Shown here: one piece after another, positions 45,446 to 53,677 of the stretch
Layout of the letters: each line of letters opens with the position of its first letter
Position numbering within the stretch: position 1 is the stretch's first letter
NCBI RefSeq assembly: GCF_003330725.1
Contig: NZ_CP030840.1
Location: forward strand, 5,580,001-5,644,000
DNA: 64,000 nt
Origin: Acidisarcina polymorpha
Lineage (GTDB): Bacteria; Acidobacteriota; Terriglobia; Terriglobales; Acidobacteriaceae
Direction of reading: 5' to 3'
Made by a program: the position numbers and the translations under genes
Notes under the pieces: generated by a model
Seen by the model: only the letters and a program-made list of their open reading frames with translations
Databases searched by the model: none
What the model was told of the DNA's origin: nothing

Positions 45446-47470
45446 CTATGCCATGCCCGGTAGGGAAAAGTGAAAAGTCGCACCATGGGTTGCCGGGTCA
45501 CGACTCGCCCATAACCGCCCGTTATGCGCTTCGATGATCGATCGGCTGATGGACAGGCCCATTCCCATTCCACTTGCCTTCGTGGTGAAGAATGTATCGA
45601 AGATACGTTCGAGATGCTGGGGATCAAGGCCCGTACCATAATCCTTCACGGCGACCTCCAGGCCTAATTCACGCCGCTCGGAACGGATCACGAGAACTCG
45701 CGGGCGATCCAGAATCGCATTCATCGCCTCGATACCGTTCATGATCAGGTTCAGCAAAACCTGTTGTAACTGCACTCGATCACCCAGTACCGGCGGCAAT
45801 TCAGTCCGTAGTTCCGTCCGGAGGGAAATATGCTGCTTTTTCAGAACGCCAGTGGTGAGAGCGAGCACCTCACGAATCACCTGATTTATGTCCAGCAGGC
45901 TCTTCTGCGGAGCGTTCTTCTTCAGCAGCGAGCGAATGTGAGAGATGATCTCCGCCGCCCTGGTTCCCGCCTCCGCGATGTCGATCACCGCCTGTTGCAC
46001 CTCTTCAAGATCAGATTCCGGATTCGCCAGAATCCTTCGGGCGGCGTTCGCGTTGTTGACGATTGCTGCGAGCGGTTGATTGATTTCGTGTGCGATCGAA
46101 GCGGTCAGTGCGCCCAGCGTGGATGCTCTGACCACCCGCGCTAGTTCATCGTGGGCAGCCTGAACGGCCTCTTCAGCGAGTCGGCTTTCGGTCAGATCGC
46201 GCGTGATCTTGGCGAATCCAATCAACGCTCCCTTTTCGTCCTGCAGCGCGGTGAGAATCGCATTTGCCTGGAAGCGGGTCCCATCTTTGCGGAGCCGCCA
46301 CCCATTTGCCTCGTACCTGCCCGCAGCAGCCGCCTCCCGCAAGGCCATCGCCGGCTCGCCTTTGCGCAAATCCTCATCGCAATAGAAGCAGGAGAAGTGT
46401 TGCCCGATAATCTCCTGCGCCTGATATCCCTTCAGGCGTTCCGCTCCAGTGTTCCAGCTGGTTACAAATCCCGCCGAGTCCAGCATGAAAATTGCGTAAT
46501 CCGTGATGCTGTCCACCAAGAGGCGAAATCGCTCGTCACTCCGGCGCAGGTCTTCGGCGGCCTGTCTGCGCTCAGTAACGTCCAGAGTCAGGCCGATCAT
46601 CCGGAAGGGTTGGCCTGCGGCGTCACAATGAGTACGTCCCTTGCTGAGGAGCCAGCGAAGCTGGCCATCCTGTCGCTGCATCCGATACTCGGCATCGAAT
46701 TCTCCGCCGGGTCGAAGTGCTTCGCGAATCGCCAACTTCACCGCTGTACGGTCCCCGGGATAAATCAGTGCGACGAAACGTGCCTCATCCAACTTTTGGT
46801 TGTCTGGCTCAAGGCCAAAGATGCGAAAGGTCTGATCGGACCATACTGCCCTGTCCGTGCGGGGATCCCAGTCCCAAAGGCCCAGCCCTGAGGCCTGCTG
46901 CGCGAGGCGGAGCTGTTCTTCACTCTTCCGCAGCGTCTGCTCTATCCGCTTTCGCTCGCCAATTTCGAGTACCAGATCTTCATTAAGTTTTTTCAGCTCC
47001 GCTGTCCTCGCCTCGACCCGGCGTTCCAGCTCTGCATTCGCTCGACTCAACTCCTTCTCCGCGCCACTGCGCTCTGCGATCTCAAACCGTAGTAGCGCAG
47101 GACTGGGCAGTGCTACGGCATGAGGGACCAGCCTTACGAGCAGGATCGCAGTGATGACGGAGGCGATGGCGGTAATTGCTTTGATCGATCCGGACAGCCA
47201 ATAGTCCGCATGCCAGAGAGTCCACACTCCCATCGCGTGTGTGCTGCTGCCGGCAAGAATGAAAATGCCGAAGCATACAAACATCCAGTGAAAGGGGAGA
47301 TCTCTGCGTTTGACGACAAAGTAGGCGAGCGTGAACGGGATGGAAAGGTAGGAGAGCGCAATCAAGGCGTCGGAGATGACGTGCAGCCACACCAGCCCAG
47401 GGTCCCACAAATAGTAATGCCCATACGGCGTATCCGAGCCGGATGAGAAAAACATCTTCAGGACTTGCAT
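45446..47470 (-). CDS. PAS sensor histidine kinase with ethylene-receptor-like membrane domain
   Basis: 674-aa kinase. Residues ~25-120 hold three membrane helices resembling the N-terminus of plant ETR1: VISDALIALSYLSIPFTLAY with Asp34 at the place of ETR1 Asp25, then FGIFILAGSSTHAMGVWTL with His78 at the place of His69. The copper ligand Cys65 of ETR1 corresponds to Gly74 here. A coiled coil (135-185) and two PAS domains (about 185-305 and 310-430) follow; the second resembles FixL-type PAS. HisKA has His461 in SIAHEINQPLAAI and the ATPase domain has the G1/G2 boxes (DYGTGLDP, GMGMGLSISRSII). The ATG at 47470 is the best start; upstream residues look untranslated. Confidence 0.88.
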   Translation of the reverse strand: MQVLKMFFSSGSDTPYGHYYLWDPGLVWLHVISDALIALSYLSIPFTLAYFVVKRRDLPFHWMFVCFGIFILAGSSTHAMGVWTLWHADYWLSGSIKAITAIASVITAILLVRLVPHAVALPSPALLRFEIAERSGAEKELSRANAELERRVEARTAELKKLNEDLVLEIGERKRIEQTLRKSEEQLRLAQQASGLGLWDWDPRTDRAVWSDQTFRIFGLEPDNQKLDEARFVALIYPGDRTAVKLAIREALRPGGEFDAEYRMQRQDGQLRWLLSKGRTHCDAAGQPFRMIGLTLDVTERRQAAEDLRRSDERFRLLVDSITDYAIFMLDSAGFVTSWNTGAERLKGYQAQEIIGQHFSCFYCDEDLRKGEPAMALREAAAAGRYEANGWRLRKDGTRFQANAILTALQDEKGALIGFAKITRDLTESRLAEEAVQAAHDELARVVRASTLGALTASIAHEINQPLAAIVNNANAARRILANPESDLEEVQQAVIDIAEAGTRAAEIISHIRSLLKKNAPQKSLLDINQVIREVLALTTGVLKKQHISLRTELRTELPPVLGDRVQLQQVLLNLIMNGIEAMNAILDRPRVLVIRSERRELGLEVAVKDYGTGLDPQHLERIFDTFFTTKASGMGMGLSISRSIIEAHNGRLWASRDPATHGATFHFSLPGMA

Positions 47471-48197
47471 CGTACACCCACGGCGTTTCATTTGGCCCGG
47501 ACAAAGGAAAACAGCAATCCGGTGGTTCAGGAAAGAACAATATAGCGCGCACACTGGCGGTCTGAACAACCGTAGTCTAAATAGAGGGGGTTCGTTATGG
47601 CCGTCATTCGGTCTTTACTTGCAACGCAAGGTGCTTGACGGAGGGAAGAGTCTGAAAGTTTCAGGAGATAGATCAATAAAACTAACTGGCGCCGCCATGG
47701 GTGTCTGCCGCGGTTTGCAGAGCGCACACGAATAACTTTCGCCCAGCTTCAACACTTAGTTGGCGAGGAATGTGCAAACAATCTCTCACACCGCGTGGTC
47801 ACTCTGGGTTGAAGGGGACATGGCGGTCAATCCCGAGGAACCAGCGATCAATGTCGAACGGGATTATGTCTGCAGGAACGTGGAATCAGATGGCCGGCCT
47901 TGCGCCTCCCATCGCGTGGGCTACATCATACGACAATTCTGCGGCGATTGCTCAGGCGCTGTGGCGTTTCCCGGGTTGACCTCGCGACTATTCGTGATGC
48001 GAAGCCCGGCTGCCTACTTGCAGCGGCATTTAAAACTTTTTTGCTATGGCCAGAACTCGTGAGAACCGGATGTACTCCCACCCGTCGCTCAGGCTTTTTC
48101 AACTAATGCTCCGTGGCTATCTTGGAGAATAGGTCCCTGGACCCGGATGCAAGAGTGAGCCCATAGTTCACCACCAATCGCTCGTCAAGAGTCCGCC
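47471..48197 (+). other. Region upstream of the kinase gene (727 bp)
   Basis: It contains the kinase promoter region. A TTG-started frame at 47760-48062 encodes 100 aa with CRN...CASHR...FCGDCSG cysteine pairs that could be a zinc-binding protein, but it lacks a ribosome-binding site and family resemblance. Otherwise I see nothing. Confidence 0.35.
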
Positions 48198-48887
48198 CTA
48201 ATCCACGGTTCGAACACCGACTTCATCGAGGTGACTTAGTAAGTCGGCCGGATCCTGGTAAACGCGATAGGCTCCTACCTGCTCCAGTTCTTCTTTTCCA
48301 TAGCCTCCCGAGAGCAGGCCGATGCCCAAACAACCGGCTCGTCGAGCCGCCAGCAGGTCCCACACACTGTCGCCGACAACCATGGCTCTCCCGACAGGCA
48401 CATTGAGTCGCTCCGCCGCGGCCAAGAACAGATCGGGATCTGGCTTAGCGCGTTGAACTTCCTGCCCTGTGATCACTGTAACCTCTGCTCCTATTGCCAA
48501 TCTTTCGAGTGCTGAACGGGCTCCTTCGGGACGCCCACTGGTTGCGATTGCAAAGGGCACCCCGGTTTTGCTTAGTTGTTGTAAGAGATCGCGAGCGCCC
48601 GGAAGCGGCTGAATCGCTCCTTGGTACCGCTCGTACGCGGCCGCATGTCGCTTTTGGAGATCCTGCGCCTGCTCGGAGGTTCACCGCTGGCCGATCTCCC
48701 GGCTGAGCGCCTGGACCAGCAGACCGCCACTCATGCCGATGCGACGATGAATACGCCAAACGGCCAAAGACAGGCCCATCTCTTCCAGCGCCTCGTGCCA
48801 CGCGAGAACATGTTGATAGACGCTATCGATGAGCGTGCCGTCAAGATCAAAAAGAAATGCAGGAGTATGACCGCTGCCTTGATTCAT
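48198..48887 (-). pseudogene. HAD-family phosphatase (Gph/YjjG-like), interrupted by an in-frame TGA
   Basis: A 229-codon frame from the ATG at 48887 encodes a beta-phosphoglucomutase/Gph-like HAD: FLFDLDGTLIDSVYQHVLAW with the nucleophile Asp, GMSGGLLVQALSREIGQR, then after a TGA (48681-48683) TSEQAQDLQKRHAAAYERYQ, FAIATSGRPEGARSALERL, KPDPDLFLAAAERLNVP and MVVGDSVWDLLAARRAGCLG. All parts are in one frame, so a single base change in codon 69 is enough to break it. The downstream part alone (from about 48560) lacks the nucleophile. The family hydrolyses phosphoglycolate or sugar phosphates. Confidence 0.85.
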
Positions 48888-48930
48888 CGTCGCTGCTCCT
48901 TCTTCGCATATCTATGCAGCCGAAACGCGC

Positions 48931-49485
48931 CTAATTCTCCGAAGCTGTTAGCTTCCTTTTTAGCTTTTCGATATCGGTCATGCTCTTCTCGTATTCAAAC
49001 AGGGCGGAGATCATGGAAGAGAGCTGGTTGGCCGACTCCGCATTTTTCTGGAGGTATTGTGCGTAAGTCTCGGACAGAGGGCGGGCCTTGTTCTGGTTAA
49101 GATAGTTGATCGCGGCCGTAGTATTAGCTGATAGCTCCTTCACCAGGGGGAGCACTCTCTCGACAGCCTGTTCCTGCAATTCGGACCCGGACTTCTCGGC
49201 CTTACTCAACTTCTCAGCGATGATGGCCATGTTATCTACATGTCCCTTGACTTTAGCGAGCATCAAGGCATGCGTTACCCAATTTTCGTCATTCAGGATA
49301 AGCGCCTGTGTCTCGTTGGCATCTGCCGCCAATGCAAGCGCCTCGGCGTTTGCATCGGAGAGAAGTTGCGTCAACTGTTGGCTATCATCTCTCGAGGCGT
49401 AGGCATGCGACTGAAAAATGAACAGCGTTACGAATGCCACGAGGATCAAAGGCTGCTTCTGCAAGTGCGAGGTTCTCATATCCAT
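48931..49485 (-). CDS. Secreted helical protein, paralogue A
   Basis: 184-aa protein of unknown function with a signal peptide (about 1-31, ILVAFVTLFIFQSHAYA) and a mature, mostly helical part. It is clearly paralogous to the gene at 50774-51331: both share ANTTAAI..LNQN..RP.SE and the order of an acidic N-terminal helix, a charged middle helix and a C-terminal helix. The ATG at 49485 follows GGAAGGAAAG. It is the last gene of the stress cluster read toward the HAD pseudogene. No homologous family is known to me. Confidence 0.75.
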   Translation of the reverse strand: MDMRTSHLQKQPLILVAFVTLFIFQSHAYASRDDSQQLTQLLSDANAEALALAADANETQALILNDENWVTHALMLAKVKGHVDNMAIIAEKLSKAEKSGSELQEQAVERVLPLVKELSANTTAAINYLNQNKARPLSETYAQYLQKNAESANQLSSMISALFEYEKSMTDIEKLKRKLTASEN

Positions 49486-49510
49486 AGAGTTCTTTCCTTC
49501 CGCTTTGCCA

Positions 49511-50044
49511 TCAGATCTGCTGCCGACCGATTGGGAAGGTCATCCTCGCGATGCCGCTGAACAACAGGCTGATCCCCACCAACGTGCCCACGGCCCACAA
49601 CGAGCTTGACGGCCAACGGAAGAAAATGAGGCCAGCCAGCAGCAACGATACGAGACCATCGATGAGAAACCAGACTGCTCCACGCAGCCGTCGAAGGAGG
49701 GAGAAAACGATGAGCTCGAAGGCCCCCTCGATCGCGATGTAAAAGGCAAGCACCAGCGTGAGCGTGACCACTCCGGCGATGGGTAACACCAGAATGTAAA
49801 GAGCAGCGATTACATATACGAGCCCTATAAGCATCTGCCATAGGATTGCACCGCCGCCTCGTTCCGACCAGGCGTAAACCCGATGCGCTACACCGGCGAA
49901 CAGGATCAACCATCCAAAGAAGACACTGGCTGCAATGCCGGCAAAGAACGGCGCAGCGATGGCGAAGACTCCCGCCAGAAAAAGCAGGGCCCCCACAAAA
50001 ATGGACCACCCCGCGGAACGTGGATGGATAGCTGGCGTATTCAT
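49511..50044 (-). CDS. HdeD-family (DUF308) membrane protein
   Basis: 177-aa membrane protein with six predicted helices in the HdeD/DUF308 pattern (VGALLFLAGVFAIAAPFFAG, YVIAALYILVLPIAG, AVWFLIDGLVSLLLAGLIFF, VGTLVGISLLFSGIARM). HdeD is an acid-resistance membrane protein in enterobacteria. The start at 50044 has CTAGGGAGGAAC upstream. A perfect 15-bp hairpin (50086-50124) separates it from the DUF4136 gene upstream on the same strand. Confidence 0.88.
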   Translation of the reverse strand: MNTPAIHPRSAGWSIFVGALLFLAGVFAIAAPFFAGIAASVFFGWLILFAGVAHRVYAWSERGGGAILWQMLIGLVYVIAALYILVLPIAGVVTLTLVLAFYIAIEGAFELIVFSLLRRLRGAVWFLIDGLVSLLLAGLIFFRWPSSSLWAVGTLVGISLLFSGIARMTFPIGRQQI

Positions 50045-50085
50045 TAGTTCCTCCCTAGCGCCGTCTTGATGGCGACATGCAGGTT

Positions 50086-50124
50086 TCCGCCGGTCCGCCG
50101 TTAACTTTACGGCGGACCGGCGGA
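50086..50124 (-). repeat. 15-bp perfect inverted repeat between stress genes
   Basis: TCCGCCGGTCCGCCG (50086-50100) and its exact complement (50110-50124) are separated by a 9-nt AT-rich loop. No T-run follows on the minus strand, so it is more likely an mRNA-processing or stability hairpin than a terminator. It sits in the DUF4136-HdeD intergenic space. Confidence 0.85.
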
Positions 50125-50132
50125 TACAGGAG

Positions 50133-50666
50133 CTACATGGACCGAGGCGGAAATTTACTGAACATCTTGTCTACGGCTTTTTGTAGCTTCTTGGTATCTT
50201 TATCCGGCTTGTCGGAAAGTTGGTCATGCGCCAGGCCACGCCACAGGAGATGTTTTGAGCCACTGTCATAGATATCCACGACCAGGGTTCCAACCGGTAT
50301 ATTTTCAACCGTCGTCGTCGCCATCCCGTCTCCCCAGCCATGCCATCTCCAGCCCGGCCCCAGGCTTGTGTAGAAGGTGTTGTATTCCTCCTGATTTTTC
50401 TTGATTGCCACTGCCGTCACGGTTGTGTCACCCCCGGTAGGCACCTGTTGCCACCCTTTTGCCTGTAGAGCCCGATCCACCGCATCGCGGATACGTTGCT
50501 CGAAGAGCGGATCTTCCGCGTGTACGTGTCCCCATGAATAGCTGTGGTATTGCTTGAAGTTGGCGGAGTGGTCATAGTCAGTCTCCACTTTTTGCGCCAA
50601 CGCTGGAATCGACAGCACGGCAATGGCAAGAGCCGCTGTCACTGCAATCCGTTGATGAAGTTTCAT
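50133..50666 (-). CDS. DUF4136 secreted protein
   Basis: 177-aa exported protein. A signal peptide (about 1-24, AVTAALAIAVLSIPALAQ) is followed by the DUF4136 core KVETDYDHSANFKQYHSYSW, characteristic of the family; an AVDRALQAKGWQQV segment and the C-terminal SDKPDKDTKKLQKAVDKMFS are also typical. Most members are lipoproteins, but there is no lipobox Cys here. The ATG at 50666 has GGAGG 7 nt upstream, so the longer frame from 50762 is set aside. Function unknown. Confidence 0.88.
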   Translation of the reverse strand: MKLHQRIAVTAALAIAVLSIPALAQKVETDYDHSANFKQYHSYSWGHVHAEDPLFEQRIRDAVDRALQAKGWQQVPTGGDTTVTAVAIKKNQEEYNTFYTSLGPGWRWHGWGDGMATTTVENIPVGTLVVDIYDSGSKHLLWRGLAHDQLSDKPDKDTKKLQKAVDKMFSKFPPRSM

Positions 50667-50773
50667 GCCGAGACCTCCGTGATGTTGTTGTTGCATCGAT
50701 CTGACTTCCTCTGAACACAGCGCAAGACGATGAACATCCGACTGAATGGCCGCTGATACCAAGGTACGGCCAC

Positions 50774-51331
50774 TTAGTTATGAGGCATCTCAATCTTGTC
50801 CTGGAGCGCCTCAAGTGTTGCTCTCGTGCGGTCGTACTTAACGAAAGAGGAGATCATATCCGCGAGTGCGTGAGCTGTGTCAGCATTTTGCTGAAGATAT
50901 TCCTTATAGTCTTCTGATACCGGACGAATCTGGTTCTGGTTCAAATGCTCAATAGCGGCGGTCGTATTGGCGGCGATGTCCTTGAGCAAGGGAACCATGC
51001 GATCAATCGCCTCCTGCTGCCACGGAGAGGCCTCATCGCGTTCGCTCTGCAGCTTTTCCAGGATCTTCCCCATATTGTTTACATGGTCCCGAATACGGTT
51101 CAGCACGGTGGCATGAGATTGCCAGCTGACGTCGTTGTTGAGCAGAGAGGTCATTTCTTCCGCGTCGCGGGCCAGTTCGTAAGCTTCGCTTCTCGCAGCA
51201 TCAAGCTGGGCGGCAACCTGAGTATTGGGCGGCTTCCGGGTAACTGATCTGAGAACGGGCGGCAGAAGCGCGATGGAGGTAACTAATGCGACCGTCAGCA
51301 GGCGGGATACTTTCCTGGATAGAATTGACAT
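50774..51331 (-). CDS. Secreted helical protein, paralogue B
   Basis: 185-aa protein paralogous to 48931-49485. The signal region is about 1-30 (LLTVALVTSIALLPPVL). The mature part has HATVLNRIRDHVNNMGKILE and ANTTAAIEHLNQNQIRPVSE, which match paralogue A position by position. The ATG at 51331 has GGAAAGGAAATTCCT upstream. The two copies flank the HdeD and DUF4136 genes, suggesting an old duplication within the cluster. Role unknown; secretion and helical content suggest a periplasmic chaperone-like or structural protein. Confidence 0.75.
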   Translation of the reverse strand: MSILSRKVSRLLTVALVTSIALLPPVLRSVTRKPPNTQVAAQLDAARSEAYELARDAEEMTSLLNNDVSWQSHATVLNRIRDHVNNMGKILEKLQSERDEASPWQQEAIDRMVPLLKDIAANTTAAIEHLNQNQIRPVSEDYKEYLQQNADTAHALADMISSFVKYDRTRATLEALQDKIEMPHN

Positions 51332-51378
51332 AGGAATTTCCTTTCTGTTCGGAACTGCAATGATCGTGTGTTTTGCCT

Positions 51379-52356
51379 TCAGTGCCGTTCCTGATTTGAT
51401 TGCCTGTTGAAGAGCGGAGACAGGTCGTCCTTCAGTTTGGAAAAGAGCGAAGCGGTGTCCCCATTGCCTTTCAGATCCTTCTCGAGTTGCGCGATATCGG
51501 TCTTCAGCGCGGCATACTCGAGGGCGTCGGCCGCGTAGCCGAGATCCTGACAGCGTTGCAGCTGATTTGTAGCGGTTGTCAGCAATGTTTGTGCCGCGTT
51601 CTTGTCCTTCTGGCTTTGCTCTTGCGCTGCCGCGATTGCTGCTCGCCCAAGTACAACCGGAATGGGCGTAATTCTTTCAATGATTGCCAAAGTGTTCAGC
51701 GCCGTTAGCAGAACCTCGCTTGCCTGATCGTTCTGTCCTTGGTCCAGAAGACGGGCCGCATCCTTGAGGGCCGTCGGATAGGTGGCCAGCGGCAGGTTGT
51801 AGATACGGACGCGAATTTCGCTGGTCAGCGAATAGAGAATGAACCGCGCGGTGGGATAATCCTTCGCCTTTACCGCCGCGGCCAGCCCACGGTTCAGCGT
51901 CTGGATAGCTTGCTCGTCAACCGGCGCGGCATCGACGACCTGAACTTCGGACGCCACCGGGGTCAGCGCGGCCGCCGCATTGCGAGCCAACAGAATATTG
52001 ATCTTCCCCGTGGCCGCCTCGATAGCAGCAAGCGCATCGCTTTTGTTATTAGCCGCGATTGCATCGATTGCGGACCTCGTTTGATCAATCGCAGCTATCG
52101 CATCCTGATCGAGTGACTGGTCTGCCTGGTCTTTGGCGCTTTGGCGTTCTTTCTCAACCTCGGGACGCACCTGCTTTTCAGCAGATTGCCGCTGCTGGTC
52201 CAAATTTGGTTGGGATGAGGTTTGCGCCTGCGTTTGCGGTTTTACCTGCATGGTATTGGCAGCGGTAGGGCGAGAGCTGCAACCCGCAATCAATATCAAG
52301 CAGGATGTAAGGAAGAGCGCAATCGTATGTCCGTAGATGTAGATGGTTTGTCTCAT
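51379..52356 (-). CDS. YfdX-family lipoprotein
   Basis: 325-aa protein. Residues 1-25 form a lipoprotein signal with lipobox LILIAGC (Cys near residue 25). A Gln-rich charged linker (30-80) leads to a YfdX domain (about 85-300): AIAAIDQTRSAIDAIAANNK, AIEAATGKINILLARNAAAA and ARFILYSLTSEIRVRIYNLP. YfdX is part of the EvgA-induced acid/drug-tolerance set in E. coli and YfdX-type proteins bind or chaperone periplasmic clients. I chose the ATG at 52356, which has GAAGG 5 nt upstream. It heads the cluster with paralogue B, DUF4136, HdeD and paralogue A. Confidence 0.82.
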   Translation of the reverse strand: MRQTIYIYGHTIALFLTSCLILIAGCSSRPTAANTMQVKPQTQAQTSSQPNLDQQRQSAEKQVRPEVEKERQSAKDQADQSLDQDAIAAIDQTRSAIDAIAANNKSDALAAIEAATGKINILLARNAAAALTPVASEVQVVDAAPVDEQAIQTLNRGLAAAVKAKDYPTARFILYSLTSEIRVRIYNLPLATYPTALKDAARLLDQGQNDQASEVLLTALNTLAIIERITPIPVVLGRAAIAAAQEQSQKDKNAAQTLLTTATNQLQRCQDLGYAADALEYAALKTDIAQLEKDLKGNGDTASLFSKLKDDLSPLFNRQSNQERH

Positions 52357-52898
52357 AACGGCCTTCTCTACCCCTCTCGATTGACTCAGATGTGAGCTCG
52401 ACTTCTGCTGCCACGACACGATTACAACCAGACTGAGTCACTGATCCGGGATGTTAGCCACGCTGCGCGCGCAAAACAATTCGTCGCTAGCACGATGCCC
52501 GAGTGAAGACACGTGCTTATACAAAGTTCTATCTAGTAGCGAATAAGGCCGTAAAACTTTGGTGCTAGAGCAGACGGCTGGGACCGGCCTCTGCGGTGAT
52601 GGTGTTACGGGGTAGTGGATTCTAAACGTAGGTTCTTCTCGCGTATAGGGAAATGGTCGTATGGTCCCATGCTGCCCACGTCCGAGTGAAGCTTGTAACT
52701 CCTTACTTAACCTTTCTTCCTCCTCACGAAGGATTGTCTTGCTGATGTGCGAGCGCTAGGATCTGCGAAGTGGAAATTGCTCATGAAGAGTCCGAAAGGG
52801 GCCGCGAATCTCGGTATGCAACGTGCTGTAAGCGAATGGGACAGTCAGTTTGATCGCGGCACTGAGGAGCTGAGTACTTCAGAGCAGGAGATGAATGC
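52357..52898 (+). other. Intergenic region between YfdX and DsbA-like genes (542 bp)
   Basis: This is a divergent promoter region. No open frame is supported and I recognise no RNA gene or binding site. Confidence 0.4.
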
Positions 52899-53435
52899 AT
52901 GAGTTCAATGGGCACAATAATGCTTGGCCTCCCTGTAAACGGACGAGACCATGTCCAAGGACCACCTGTAGCGCCGATCACTCTAGTCGAATATGGAGAT
53001 TACGAGTGTCTCCGATGTGGCGAGGCTCACTCCATCGTGAAGGAGTTGCAGAAACGCTTGGGCAACCAGCTGCGCTTTGTCTTCCGCCACTTTCCAATCA
53101 TCACTTTGCACCCGCATGCCCAAAACGCTGCTGAAGCCGCGGAAGCCACAGGAGTACAGCGCAGGTTTTGGGAGATGCACGACACTCTCTTCGCCAACCA
53201 GGGCGCGTTATCCCACAGACACCTGGAGGCATATGCCAGGCGTAATGGAGTCGATCTGAAGCAATTCAATCGAGAGATGGTTGCGCACGCGCACACGGTC
53301 CGGGTGCGCGAACACTTTCTGAGCGGTGTGCGTAGCGGCGTTGACAGCACTCCCGCATTTTTTATTAACGATATCCGTCACGACGGTCCCTATGAGTTGA
53401 ATTCACTGTCGGCGGCGATCATCGAGGCCACATGA
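52899..53435 (+). CDS. DsbA-family thioredoxin-like oxidoreductase
   Basis: 178-aa DsbA/FrnE-type protein without a signal peptide. The active site is CLRC in EYGDYECLRCGEAHSIVK (Cys near 37 and 40), and the cis-Pro loop is DSTPAFFIND near residue 150. An all-helical insertion (about 75-135) fits the DsbA fold. Lacking an export signal it should work in the cytoplasm, perhaps in disulfide reduction or isomerisation. The ATG at 52899 has GGAG 9 nt upstream. It begins the redox gene block. Confidence 0.88.
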   Translation: MSSMGTIMLGLPVNGRDHVQGPPVAPITLVEYGDYECLRCGEAHSIVKELQKRLGNQLRFVFRHFPIITLHPHAQNAAEAAEATGVQRRFWEMHDTLFANQGALSHRHLEAYARRNGVDLKQFNREMVAHAHTVRVREHFLSGVRSGVDSTPAFFINDIRHDGPYELNSLSAAIIEAT

Positions 53436-53677
53436 CCGCACCGGATCCTAGCCCAAAGGTCGTGGAGGCTCTTACGACGTCGCATGGATGCACTTCATTC
53501 TTGCCTCGTTTTTCGGGAAACGCAGGTGCAGATAAGTTGCAGTTGACGAAGCTGTACTCGATGAAAGCGATGAGGCGTTTCCGCTTGTTCCCGGGCCATG
53601 ATCCATTGTCCATGCTGTATACGGTGCCAGCAAAAATCATGAAGGAGATAAGGAATGGCGAACCTAACCCCCGCTAG
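53432..53677 (+). CDS. Small ORF overlapping the DsbA-like gene, uncertain
   Basis: 81-aa frame whose ATG overlaps the preceding stop (ATGA), as in coupled genes, and which ends 22 bases into the next gene. It matches no family I know, and its composition (Lys/Arg/Pro-rich, no membrane segment) gives no clue. It may be chance. Included because of the ATGA coupling and because it fills the whole gap. Confidence 0.3.
   Translation: MTAPDPSPKVVEALTTSHGCTSFLPRFSGNAGADKLQLTKLYSMKAMRRFRLFPGHDPLSMLYTVPAKIMKEIRNGEPNPR

Noticed and set aside
47760-48062. 100-aa frame with paired cysteines
   Set aside because: TTG start without ribosome-binding site and no family match; noted in the region entry only.
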